Source: Anolis sagrei
Taxonomy: Eukaryota; Chordata; Lepidosauria; Squamata; Anolidae
Assembly: GCF_037176765.1 (NCBI RefSeq)
Contig: NC_090023.1
Span: 202,462,506 to 202,526,505, forward strand
DNA length: 64,000 nt
Direction: 5' to 3'
Shown here: positions 52,925-63,944 of the stretch, one piece after another
Layout: the number at the start of each line of letters is the position of its first letter
Numbering within the stretch: position 1 is the stretch's first letter
Position numbers and translations under genes: made by a program
The notes under the pieces: generated by a model
What the model was told of the DNA's origin: nothing
Database searches by the model: none
What the model saw: only the letters and a program-made list of their open reading frames with translations

Positions 52925-53570
52925 ATAGGGTTGTATGGCCATGTTCCAGAAGCATTATCTCCTGACACTTCGCCTGCATCTATGGCAGAGATTCGCAGAG
53001 GTTATGAGGTCTGTTGGAAACCATGAAAATGGGATTTATATATAAGTGGATGTACAGTGTGGGAGAAAGAACTCTTGTTTGTTTGAGGCAAGTGTGAATG
53101 TGGCAATTGGCCACCTTGATTAGCATTTAATGGCCTAGCGGTTTTCAAGGTCTGGCTGCTTCCTGCCTGGGGGAATCATTTGTTGGGAGGTGATTAGCTG
53201 GCCCTGATTGTTTCTTGTCTGGAATTCCCCTGTTTTGAGTGTTCTTTATTTACTGTTATGATTTTAGAGGTTTTTAAAATACTGGTAGCCAGATTTTGTT
53301 CATTTTCATGGTTTTTTTAAATGAAATTGTCAATTGCTACATTCACACCTGTCTCAAAAGGACAAGAGTTCTTTCTCCCACCTTGGACATTCCACATATA
53401 TAAACCCCACTTGCCTAGTTTCCAACAGACCTCTCAACTTCTGTGGGGCCTGCCATAGATATGGGTGAAAGGTCAGGAGAGAATGCTTCTGGAGCATGGC
53501 CATACAGCCTGAAAAACACACAACAACCCAGTGATTCCAGCCATGAAAGCCTTCGACAACACAGATACCA
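52925..53570. mobile_element. Penelope-like 3' ends, inverted pair
   Basis: Minus-sense arm 52925-53290 and plus-sense arm about 53330-53570, both with the terminal repeat; ends CCTTCGACAACACAGA. No coding frame kept. Confidence 0.7.
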
Positions 53571-53794
53571 TAGGGTTCAAGAAAAGTACGGACTTAATAA
53601 GCCACATTCATTAATGGCCTTCTCTTATTGAGGATAACTTGATTGAGCTTATGAACTCAGACACATGCTAAGGCGTTTATGCATGAAGGCAAAATCATAA
53701 ACAGATGTCTCTTATATAGCAAACCACCACAGCAGAAGTGGTTCTTCAGCTCAGACATCTGCAATCCACTTGCATAGTTTGGGGTGAAAGGTCT

Positions 53795-53930
53795 AAACCA
53801 GTAGTTTCCAAACACTGGGCCTCCAAATATTTTAGATGCCACTTCCCAGAATTCCTGACTGTTGGATAGTCAGCTAAGTTTCTAGGAGTTGAGGTCCAAA
53901 ACACTACAAGGGGCAAAGTTTAGAAATCTC
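53795..53930. mobile_element. hAT-like MITE
   Basis: CAGTAGTTTCCAAACACTGG / AAAGTTTAGAAATCTCTAC ends and TAGGAGTTGAGGTCCAAAAC arm; old. Confidence 0.65.
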
Positions 53931-54976
53931 TACATGATAAACACAACTATACAATAAACACAAGCATGTATTCAAATATTAATGGTAGTTTCAATGGAAA
54001 GCCGGCTTGACTAGTGAGTTTCCACTGATACACAGTCTTTTGGAATGTTTGCAGATTCTGGATATTCAACCTTTAAGGTTCTAGGTTCTTGTGCTCTCGG
54101 CATGTGTGGCTGCAGAAAAAGGACAGAAAATATTGGAACCCCCTCTTCTTATGGGTCTGAATACACATAGCTGTAGTATAGCCTTCAGGTTTTGCTTGAC
54201 AATTGATAAAGAGCTATGACAACAGCTAACCTTGTCCCACAAATGCATGAAGTGAAGGAATGTGATCATGCCCACTGAGCCCAATATACAAACATCAGTG
54301 AGAAGATGTCCAACACACACTCCTATATCTAAACAGGATTCTTACTTGCATCTGGATATTCTAGGCTGGTTTACTAAAAAATACTTTTCAAAGTAAGTTG
54401 CTCTCATTAGTACTAAAGGCATGACTACTTTAGTCATGGCCAGCAAACACGTAGTATTTGGACTGTGTGGCAAATGACTGACCTTTCAAGCACCCTCTCA
54501 CCTATTTGTTGAATGCTCAAACACTTCAGTACCTTGGCTTCAGGAGGACGGGGTTTATAAACAGCTGGACAACACAAATAACCTTTATCTTTCAACTTAA
54601 ATGGCTATCATAGTTTTGTCACTTATGAAACATTCTGTTTATATATTTTTTCAGATATAATTTCACTTAAATGCGCAGAAGACACTTGTAGCTCAAAACA
54701 AACATGCCCTCACATATTTTTCTAGGAAGAACAGTAGATCTTGACCATCTTTTGTCTTTAAAAACCTGTCCCATCTTGTAGAAAATTACTGTGTCAGAAC
54801 TAGAAAAATGGAAGTACATCCCACTACGCACCCAGGGCTTCCGCGTCACTCAATCCCTCCGCATGAATATAAAAATGCCATTTTCTCTGCTGAATGCTTT
54901 ATACAACTAAAGGATAAAGTATTAGGCCACAGAGAAGTTTTCTTTCTCAGGGGTTTTCTGAGGCTCGTCCACGACA
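53931..54976 (-). other. Probable DENND10 3' UTR / SFXN4-DENND10 intergenic DNA
   Basis: About 1 kb without recognisable repeats or reading frames, directly downstream of the DENND10 stop. It is most likely 3' UTR; its polyadenylation site is not clear to me. Confidence 0.45.
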
Positions 54977-55153
54977 TCAGATCTTAAGCATTTGTTCAGC
55001 CGCTGCCAAATGATAGAGGAAATTTTCAGTCGCTGGTGGGAACCGCTTCTGTTTCAGTGCTTCAAAGTTAAGGGATGGCTTTTCTCCATCATGTAGAACC
55101 TCTGTGAAGGAGGCCAGGTTTGTCAAGATCTCTTTCGTCTTCAATGAAATGTC
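54977..55153 (-). CDS. DENND10: DENND10 terminal coding exon
   Basis: Minus-strand acceptor CCTGCCTGCAG, then 58 codons from [20 protein letters not shown] to AAAEQMLKI and TGA (54977-54979). The stretch [20 protein letters not shown] is essentially the human sequence. The 3' UTR runs to lower coordinates; its end is not clear. Confidence 0.96.
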   Translation of the reverse strand, partial: DISLKTKEILTNLASFTEVLHDGEKPSLNFEALKQKRFPPATENFLYHLAAAEQMLKI

Positions 55154-58100
55154 CTGCAGGCAGGAATAGTTTTAAAATAAAGAGCAAACATGAAATCAGG
55201 ACTGTTGGAAAAGCCTCTTAGATTGAAATCAGGAAAATTTAAAACGGTAGCTTAAAGGAACGAGGGAAAATCTCTCCCCCTACCCCTCAATGTTTACAGA
55301 TCTAATTATTCAATTATGCATCGGAAGAATTGGTCTTATAGAAGGAAGGAGCCACCAAAGGTGCCACAAGAGGGATAAGACACAGGATTTTTCCATCTCT
55401 AGCACATGCTATATCAGGTATGGGCAAACTCAGGCCCAGGGCCGGATGCGGCCTCTTGGGCTCTTTGCTCAGGTCCTCCTCTCTCCTCTTTCTTTCCTTC
55501 TCTCTTTCCTTCCGCCTTCCCTCCCTCCTTTACGTCCCTCTCTCTCCCTCCCTCCCTTCCACCCTTTTGTCCTTCCTTCCTTCCTTCCTTCCCTCTTTCT
55601 CCTTCCTTCCCTTTTGCCTTTTCTTCCTTCTTTTTCCTCCCTCCCATACCTTCTCTCCCACCTTCCCCCTCCCTCCCTCCCTCCCTCCCTCCCCCCTTTC
55701 ACCCTTTCAACCTTCCTTCCTTCCCTCTTTCCTTCCTCCTTCCCTTCCCTCCATCCTTCTCTTCCTCCCTGTCTTCCTTTTCCTTCCTTCCTTCAAACCT
55801 TCCTTCTTCCCTCCCTTCCTTACCTCCCTCCTTCCCTTCCACCCTTTCCTCCTTCTTTCCCTCTCCCACATTCTCCTTCCTTCCTTCCCTTTTGTCTTTC
55901 CTTCCTTCTCTTTCCTCCCTCCATCTCTTGCTTCCCTCCCTCCATTCCCTTCTATCCTTTTGTCTTTCCTTCCTTCTCTTTTTCCTTCATCCTTCCCTTC
56001 CTTCCCTTCAAACCTTCCTTCTTCCTTTCCTCCCTTCCTTACCTCCCTCTTCCTCCCTCCCTCCTTTCTTCCCTTCCACCCTTTTGTCCTTCCCTCTTTC
56101 CTTCCCTGTCTCCCTTTTACTCTTTCCTTCCTTCTTTTTCCCCCTTCCCTTCCCCCCTTTTCTCCTTCCATCCTTTCCTTCCTCCCTTTTGTCCTTCCTT
56201 TCTTCTCTCTTTCCTTCTTCCTTCCTTCTATCACCAGGCAGTCAGTCCTCTTAGCAGGGAGTGCTAGCATGCGGCCCCAAGTTAGAAAGTTTGCCCATGC
56301 CTGTGCTGCATATCCAGGGGATACTGGAGCCACTGTGATGAATCCACTAGTTCTGTGATGTACTTTGCAGTGTGGAAAAGTAGGTCAGGGACATGATCCT
56401 TGAAACTTCAGCCAGTTCTCAGGCTGGCTTAATTTCAAAATGAAAATGATTGTTAGATGCCTTTATCTTTAGTTAATTTTTCTCTTGTCAACCTGTTTTT
56501 GCAGCATAGACTGTGTGAGATTTGCTCATGTTAAGTAATATTATTTCTGCTGTAGGACAGAGATTGTTTTTAGTTTCATGACGTTTGGTGCAGCCTGATG
56601 TAAAGTAAAGGTAAATGTAAAGGTTTCTCCTTGACATTAAGTCTAGTCATGTCCGACTCAGGGGAATGGTGCTCATCTCAATTTCTAAGTCAAAGAGCTG
56701 GTGTTGTCCATAGACACCTCCAAGGTCATGTGGCCAGCATGACTGCACGGAGCACTGTTATCTTCCCGTCAGGGCAGTACCTATTGATCTACTCACATTT
56801 GCATGTTTTCAAACTGCTAGGTTGGCAGAAGCTGGGGCTAACAGCGGGAGCTCACCCCGCTCCCTGGATTTGAACTGCTGACCTTTCGGTCAGCAAGTTC
56901 AGCAGGTCAGTAGTTTAACCCATTGCACCAATAGTGGCTTCATAAAGTACCTATGCCAAATGTTATCAAGCACTGGCTTATGCCAACTGATGTTTAGAGA
57001 GTCTATTCCAATTTTTAAAAATGAAATCTATGAAATGTTTACCTGGCATAATATGGAGCACTGCTTCTCAAACTGTGGGTCCTGATCCCAAATGGGATCC
57101 CCTTAGTGCAATGTTGGGGTCACGAAAAATTTGGCAACAGTATAAGGTCCACTGTAAACACAGTGTTTACAGTGGATTCTTCAGAAAATATTTCAGCTGT
57201 ACTCCACAAAAAGGAAATTATCCTGTTTAGCAAGTCTTGTGAATGCAGATTTATTATCACTAAATTTTTGATTTTATACCTATTATATATACCTATATAC
57301 CTGGGGCTACAAAAAAAAAATCTTAGGTAGAAAGTGGTTGCGAGTGGAAAATGTCCTGATACAGAGCAGTGCCCAGGTAGCTCTTTGGTTGTAAAGGTGT
57401 TCTAAGTCCAATAAAAAAGCAAAGTCATTTGGTATGGAAATAAAAATATTAAAAAACTGCCTTAAATCACATGAGACCATTGTCTACACGCAATGTGCTG
57501 TAGTCTTGTGCCAGATTGCTGCTGTTAATAGCTGTCTGAGAATGATTGACTTAAACCATGGCTTAGGTCAGAAGTGGCCAACTTGTGCCCTGCTGTGTGT
57601 TTCTGAACTCCCATTGTCCTTGGATTAAACAATAATCTGAAAGTGAAATTGCAATATTTAAGAAACCCAAAGTATGTTCAAGACTGAAATGATCCAAAAA
57701 GTAGATTAACCTTAACAACTTGACCGTTAGATTTATCTGGATCTTCTGCCGACTGAACAATGAGCTGACCGATTTCTTTGTGCAGTTTTCCCATTGTCAT
57801 TGCCTCTGGGGAGAGAAAGGAAGAAAGAAAACGGTGTTACCCATATCCACCATCCAGGTCAGAAAAAACACACAGTAATAAATGGCCCTAGAGCCCTAGT
57901 TCCCAGCCCTGGTTCCAGAAATGTTGTTCAGATCAAGTCCCAGAAGTGCCAACTGATATAGCGAAGCATTCTATAAGTTGGGTTGCTGTGAGTTTTCCAG
58001 GCTGTATGGCCATGTTCCAGAAGCATTCTCTCCTGGCATTTCGCCCACATCTAAGGTCGACATCCTCAGAGGTAGAGGGATCTGTTGGAAACTAGGCAAG

Positions 58101-61100
58101 TGGAATGTTCAGGGTGGGAGAAAGAACTCTTGTCTGTTTGAGGCAAGTGTGAATGTTGTAATTGGTCACCTTGATTAGCATTTAATAGCCTTGCAGCTTC
58201 AAAGCCTGGCTGGTTGGTGCCTGGGGGATCCTTTGTTTGGAGTTTGTAGCTGGCCCTGATGGATTCTTGTCTGGAACTCCTCTGCTTTTTGAGTGTTTCT
58301 CTTTATTTACTGTCCTGATTTTAGAGGTTTTTTTAAACTGAAAGGAGGAAACCATAAAATTGAACACAGTCTGGCTACCAGGTTTTGTTTTTTTTTTAAA
58401 ACCTCTAAAATCAGGACAGTAAATAATGAGCAACATTACAAAAACGGGGGAATTTCATGAAACAATCAGGGCCAGCTAACACCTCCAAACAAAGGATTCC
58501 CCCAGGCAGTAACCAGCCAGGCTTTGAAGCTGCAAGGCCATTACATGCTAATCAAGGTGGCCAATTGCAACATTCACACTTGCCTCAAGTAGAGAAGAGT
58601 TCTTTCTCCCACCCTGGACATTCCACAGATATATAAACCTCACTTGTCTAGTTTCCAACAGACCCCTCCACTTCTGGAGATGCCTTCCACAGATGTGGGT
58701 GAAACGGCGGGAGAGAATGCTTCTGGAATAAGGCCATACAGTCCGGGAAACTCACAGCAACCCAGTAATTCTGGCCATGAAAGCCTTCAACAACACATTC
58801 TGTAAGTTTAGTCAAACAAACCTGAAAACTCCTGGTTTGTAGGTATGATCATAATTATAGAAACCCTGTTCAAAAACTCACAGAGGAAATACAGATGAAC
58901 TTTCTTAAACTAAGGACTCTTTGTATTAATAATCTTTCTGCTGTCTCTATGGTTGAGCTCACAAAATCCTTCTTGCTATCAACTTTTAGTATTTGGCTCT
59001 TTTGCTTGTAGTGGGCCATTAGTTAGGGTTAGCTACTAAAAAAGGCAAGCGGAAATATGCAAACATTGATATTAGATGCCAACAAACCTTTTGCTTGCTG
59101 GGAAATAGTAATTTCACTTTCAGCCAGATTCACATATACATCATAGAGATCTGGCCTGTTGATCACTTCTGAATCAATAAAGCCAGCAATAAAACCTAAT
59201 TAGGAAAGATTAAACCATGGTTATTGAAAAAGATTTTCCATATATATATATATTAAAGTATTATTATTTTCCTACTTTTAAACCACCTAATGTTGGTTTA
59301 AAAGCAAGGGTTTGGTTGAATTTCGGCTGATTTCTTTGAAATTTACTCAAGAAAATGCAGAAATTCCATCCTTAACATACTTCTACCTGAAGATGGGAAA
59401 TCACAGCAGAACATCTGACATGGTTATTATAACATGTATTATAACATTTTAATATAATATCTATACAATTAAAAATAAAATATTTCTAAGAATATTTTAG
59501 AAAGAGAACTGCACACAGACCTCAGGAGGAGAAGGTGAGACTTAAAAATGATATAACTCATTGTTTCTCTCCCTAAGTAAAACAAGGGCATATGATCAAG
59601 ACCTGGCACTAAAGTACAAATAACACAAGCCAACAAGTATTTTTCTCCAGGCATAATTTTAAGTTGCTTCTTTAGGTCCGAAACTTTAGGCGCTCTTACT
59701 GCCTATTACTGACTGTTTTGCTTTCTACTATTTGACCATATTCTGGTGCCATTATAATAATTGGAAAATTTAGCCAATGTGTAAAAAGCAGTGAATCACA
59801 ACCCTGATTATTAATACCTGGACACATTTTTAATGCTTCCAGCTCATCATCATTCAGATGTACATAAGAATGAAGGACTGACCAATCCTGTCGATGCCAC
59901 ACCAAGGCTGGTAGAGTCCTAAAAATTAAATTAAAAGAGTTTGACTATATTTAACATTATACTTTTTTTAAAAAAAAGAATGGAGTTAATACTTTTTGGT
60001 GTTAACAACAACAACAACAACAACTTTATTTTAATACCCCGCCTCCATCTCCCTGAAGGGACTCGGGGCAGCTTACACATGGGACAAAACAAAACAATCC
60101 ATTAAAAACAAAAACAAAAAATGCAATTAAAATAAAACATAAGGGTATAAAACAGCAGCACTCAAACAATACACAACAAAAACTAATAACCAGAATACTA
60201 ATATGGTTATGATCAGGGTATAAAGAGGACTGGGCCTAGGATAGTGCAAAACAGTGTAGTATAAGGCTGGGGGATTGGAAGAAGTGCAGACAACAGAGTA
60301 CCATCTGGCGAGGTAGGGACTGTGCATTTATAAGTAGGGACTAGTCATTCTCAAATGCTTGTTGGGACATCCAGGTTTTCAGATCCTTACGAAAGGACAG
60401 AGAAGGGCTTGCCTAATCTCCCTGGGGAGGGAGTTCCAAAGTCAGGGGTCACCACCGAGAAGGCCCTCTCTCTCATTTCCACCAGCTACGCTTGTGACCA
60501 TGGTGGAAGCAAAAGGAGGGCCTCTCCAGCAGATCTTAAGAGCCCACGCCGGAGAAGTGATCACAAAGACAGGTGGGGCCTGAACTATTTAGGGCTTTGT
60601 AGGTCATAACCTGCACCTTGAATTGGGACCAGAAACTTAGCAGAAGTCAGTGGAGCTGCTTAAACAGGGGCATTGTGCACTCCGTATAATAGCTCCAGTT
60701 AGAAGCCTGGCAGCCGACCTTTGCACTAATTGCAGTTTTCAGGCCATCTTCAAAGGCAACCGCACATAGAATGCATTGTAGTAATCCATTCTGGATGCAG
60801 CCAAGGCATGGACCACCGTGGCCACGTCAGACTTCTCGAGATACGGTCGCATCTGGCGCACAAGCTTTAATTGTGCAAAGGCCTACCCAGCCACCTCCAA
60901 CACCTGAGCATTCAAACATCAGCGTTGAGTTCAGGAGGACCCCCAAACTGCGCCTGACCAGGAAGACCTCTGTCTTGTCTGGATTAAGCTTCAACTTGTT
61001 AGCCCTCATCCAGTCCATCACAGCTGCCAGGTTTAGCATCATGTGTGAGACTAAGCACTAAAGATCCCAACATGAACATCAGGAAATGAATCAGTTGAAT

Positions 61101-62735
61101 ATAACTCATACCCCATTGCCAAAAGACTAGAGAAGAAACCTGAACATGCTTGGTGAATACTTATTTCATCGATGTGCTGTACCTTGTAAACTCCTGGACA
61201 GCTTCTATTCTTGGGTGATATACTACAATTCTTTTCTTTAACATCACTGCGGTATACAGGATGACTGATTCCATTCCAAATTGAGAGATTATATCTTGAA
61301 CATAAGGAAGGAATGAAAACAGGGGTTTAGTACTATGTGGCAGCTGATAAACATGAAGACAGCAATAATGTCATGAAGTAGGATTCACAATAACTCATTT
61401 TGACTACTTATAATGAGAAACAATATCTAGCTGTCCAGTACTGTTTGGAGCAAGACGTCATGGGGAGGAAATGAAAGTGGAGCTAAAGACAGATGCCAGA
61501 TGTGTGGCTCACAGACGCCAGATGTTGACACCACAGCTGTTGTAAAATGTTGTACTGTTCTACTTGTAAATACTTTAGAGGCACCAGATCCTGTTTTATC
61601 ATGGAAGCTAAGCAGGACCAGTCCTGGTTAATTTTTTTTACATGTCAGGAGCGACTTGAGAAACTGCAAGTCACGTCTGGTGTGAGGGAATTGGCTGTCT
61701 GCAAGGACGTTGCCCAGGGGACACCCAGATGTTTTTATCATCCTGTGGGAGGCTTCTCTCATGTCTCCGTATGAGAAGCTGGAATGGAGAGATGGGAGCT
61801 CAACCCACTCCCCGGATTCGAACCACTGACCTTTTGATCAGCAGTATTGGTTAGCACTTGGATAGGAGACTGCCAATGAATACCAGGTGTGTTATGCACA
61901 ACTCATCACAATTTCAGACAGAACTGCTTACTGTACTGCAATCTCTAGATGGAAGCTGAGAGCATGGCTTGGAAATGTTATTTTTGGAAATGTCAACACA
62001 CTATTGTGTTGCTATTTATTGATGTTTAGCTTTCAAATAAAATTGTAACTGTATTTTTATTTTAACTTTCTAGTCTTGACACAAGTATTTAGTTGTTTTT
62101 AAAGTTTTGCATCTGCCTTGTTGTTAAATTGTATTGGGTTGTGTTATGACATTATTAGTTGCTTGAGTCCCTATGGAGAGAAAGGCGGGATATAAATAAA
62201 ATTAATGATAATTATATTAATATTAATAACATGAATATTATTATTTCCAATGAATAAAGCAATTTTTCTAAGCTCTAAGCAGTCAGCAGGTGTATTATGG
62301 TGGCTAGGGTATTGGAATGGGACTTACAATGCCCAGGAATATTCAATTATGAAACTCAATGAATGGCCTTGAGCCATTCATTCATTTTCAGACTGGTCTA
62401 CCTGATACGATAGCTGTAAGGGAAGAGGATACCATATATACTCGAGCATAAGCCGAGGTACCTAATTTTACCACAAATAACTGTGAAAACGGGTTGACTT
62501 GAGAATAAGCCGAGGGTGGGAAATGCAGCAGCTACGGGTAAATTTCAAAATAAAAATAGATACCAATAAAATTACATTAACTGGGCATCAGTAGGTTAAA
62601 TGTTTTTGAATATTTACATAAAACTGTAACTTAAGATAAGACTGTCCAAATCTGATTATACCATTATTCTAATCTTCATCAAGGTAAATGTGCTTACATA
62701 TCCTTCCAATAATAAAAATTGGTAAAATAATAAAT

Positions 62736-62768
<33 letters not shown>

Positions 62769-63083
62769 GAGTAAAATAATGGAAATGTAATAATAGTATA
62801 ATAGAGTAAAATAATAAATATAGCAACAATAATAAATATAGTAAAATAATAAATGCAATAACAACAATAAAGTAAAATAACAAATGATAGTAAAACTAAT
62901 AGAGTAAATGGTAAACGTAATAATAATGATGATGATAATAATAATAATAATAATAATATCTGCACGCATTATTCGCCGATACATCACACAGACCTAGACA
63001 CTTAGAAAGTGTCTGACGTGTGATCCAATACAACAGCCAGCAGAGTGATCTTGTCTGCTGTGGACTCATCTTGTTGTGTTTCA

Positions 63084-63141
<58 letters not shown>

Positions 63142-63433
63142 GATAAAAATATTAAATAACCTTGACTCAAGTATAAGCCGAGGGGGACTTTTTCAGTCTA
63201 AAAATAGGGCTGAAAAACTAGACATAACCTCGAGTATATACAGTATACCTCATTAGAATAAGGGTTTGGAAGAATTTTTCCTACCTTTAATTGAACCTGC
63301 AAGGTAAGCTTTTCGGACATCAAAATCTTTGCTTAGGAAAGAGCCATTTTCTTCATTCTGGCAGATTCCTTTTGTCAGGACAGAAATATAACTCTCCATC
63401 ATTTTCACAGGACTCCCATATTTCAGGTATATT
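54977..63433 (-). CDS. DENND10: DENN domain-containing protein 10 / FAM45 (partial: last six coding exons)
   Basis: DENN-domain protein of late endosomes, linked to Rab27 and multivesicular-body homeostasis and reported as a Commander-complex subunit. Minus-strand coding exons in order: 63285-63433, 61183-61294, 59818-59918, 59088-59195, 57711-57805, 54977-55153; every junction is consensus and in phase. About 246 residues are present of about 357 in human; the N-terminal third lies beyond the right edge. Markers: [90 protein letters not shown] and C-terminal [14 protein letters not shown]. It is convergent with SFXN4; the stops are about 5.9 kb apart. Confidence 0.96.
55415..56303. mobile_element. 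hAT-like MITE carrying an expanded (TTCC/TCCC)n polypyrimidine tract
   Basis: Ends CAGGTATGGGCAAACTCAGG and AAGTTTGCCCATGCCTG are inverted; flanks TGCTATAT / TGCTGCAT agree at six of eight bases. Between about 55475 and 56235 nearly every base is C or T. The long open frames through it (Pro/Ser/Leu/Phe) are low-complexity artefacts. Confidence 0.8.
56602..56936 (-). repeat. Sauria-type SINE
   Basis: Plus strand GTAAAGGTAAATGTAAAGGT tail to TAGTTTAACCCATTGCACC head; nearly full length. Confidence 0.88.
57060..57350. mobile_element. hAT (Charlie-like) remnant
   Basis: Starts CTGCTTCTCAAACTGTGGGT; GTCACGAAAAATTTGGCAAC and the shared block TACCTATATACCTGGGG. Confidence 0.5.
57711..57805 (-). 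CDS. DENND10: DENND10 exon (sixth from window edge minus one)
   Basis: Acceptor TTCTCTCCCCAG, donor GTTAAT. Completes Glu, then [20 protein letters not shown] and [11 protein letters not shown], matching human [20 protein letters not shown]. Confidence 0.95.
57975..58800. mobile_element. Penelope-like 3' ends, large inverted pair (about 400-bp arms)
   Basis: Minus-sense arm 57975-58335, plus-sense arm 58336-58800. They share the UTR CACCTTGATTAGCATTTAAT (complement in the right arm) and terminal repeat GCCATGTTCCAGAAGCATTC. Decayed hammerhead-like cores. Confidence 0.75.
59088..59195 (-). CDS. DENND10: DENND10 exon
   Basis: Acceptor TTTCCTAATTAG, donor GTTTGT. Completes Gly, then [20 protein letters not shown] and [15 protein letters not shown] plus one base. 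Confidence 0.95.
59818..59918 (-). CDS. DENND10: DENND10 exon with VWHRQDW
   Basis: Acceptor TTTAATTTTTAG, donor GTATTA. Completes Arg, then [20 protein letters not shown] and [13 protein letters not shown] plus one base. Confidence 0.96.
60005..61043 (-). mobile_element. L2-type LINE 3' region
   Basis: Minus reading at 61042-60827 gives [20 protein letters not shown] then [20 protein letters not shown], the L2 RT thumb region; lower coordinates hold its 3' part and end at (AAC)n (60006-60023). Confidence 0.8.
61183..61294 (-). CDS. DENND10: DENND10 exon
   Basis: Acceptor TTATGTTCAAG, donor GTACAG. Completes Asp, then [20 protein letters not shown] and [16 protein letters not shown] plus AG. 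Confidence 0.95.
61574..61900 (+). repeat. 5S-rRNA-like SINE interrupted by a family-2 SINE
   Basis: ATGGAAGCTAAGCAGGACCA GTCCTGGTTA (to 61630) and TGGTTAGCACTTGGATAGGA GACTGCC (from 61848) are contiguous in 5S rRNA; TGGTTA is duplicated at 61625-61630 and 61848-61853. Confidence 0.85.
61631..61847 (-). repeat. Family-2 SINE inside the 5S-like element
   Basis: Minus strand: B box GTGGTTCGAATCCGGGGAGT, body GGCTTCTCTC complement, CAGACGTGACTTGCAG and an A-rich tail (plus strand ATTTTTTTTA at 61631). Confidence 0.85.
62158..62215 (+). repeat. L2-like 3' tail
   Basis: GCTTGAGTCCCTATGGAGAG AAAGGCGGGATATAAATAAA. Confidence 0.55.
62430..63248. mobile_element. ATAAGCCGAG-type non-autonomous element with (TAA)n interior
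   Basis: Left ATATATACTCGAGCATAAGC, right CTCGAGTATATACAGTATAC; internal arms GAGAATAAGCCGAGGGTGGG and CAAGTATAAGCCGAGGGGGA. Multiple (TAA)n runs (62739-62768, 62937-62957, 63086-63140) and a 130-bp unique block (62957-63085). It lies in reverse orientation to 44750-45520. Confidence 0.75.
63285..63433 (-). CDS. DENND10: DENND10 exon (most 5' in window)
   Basis: Acceptor TTATCATTTTCAG, donor GTAGGA, 49 full codons from [20 protein letters not shown] to KAYLAGSIK. Upstream exons would lie right of 64000. Confidence 0.95.
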
Positions 63434-63944
63434 CTGAAAATGATAACAAAACCTTCATGTTTTTAACTTTGCACTGATAGCAAAGAAAATTAAATATACT
63501 GCTGTGGAGTCACTAATAACTGCCCTAAGAAACGTTTTATTGTTCATATATGCTGAACAATAAACATTTTCACATACTAGCTTACTTGTCTTTCTATGTC
63601 TGATGACCTCGGTACAAATGGGACCGGTACGTGTAGTTTCATATCCCTGTCTTTGACAAAATATATTCTCTTTAGGAATTTTCTAGTTTTTTTCAGGTAA
63701 TTTATGATATCCTTCTGTTGGGTGTTGCCAGAAAGTCACCCTGGAAGACCTAGAAAATTTCAATAAAGGATAGGAATTTCCCAGGTTCTACAGAATGACT
63801 CTATAATAATTTCTGGCAGAAGTAGTTCATTTCAATAGGGTTCTCTATTATCCATGATTTCCTGTTTCTATGCTAAGTTCAAGAACCTATCTTGCAAGGA
63901 TACAGGGCTTATACCGTATTCATTAAGTCAATGATATTAATGTA

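Noticed and set aside
55290-56358. Long open frames of Pro/Ser/Leu/Phe (325, 312 and 282 residues) and Lys/Arg/Glu/Gly-rich frames on the other strand
   Set aside because: They come from the polypyrimidine tract, which rarely produces stop codons in any frame; no domain, no start context, overlapping in several frames.
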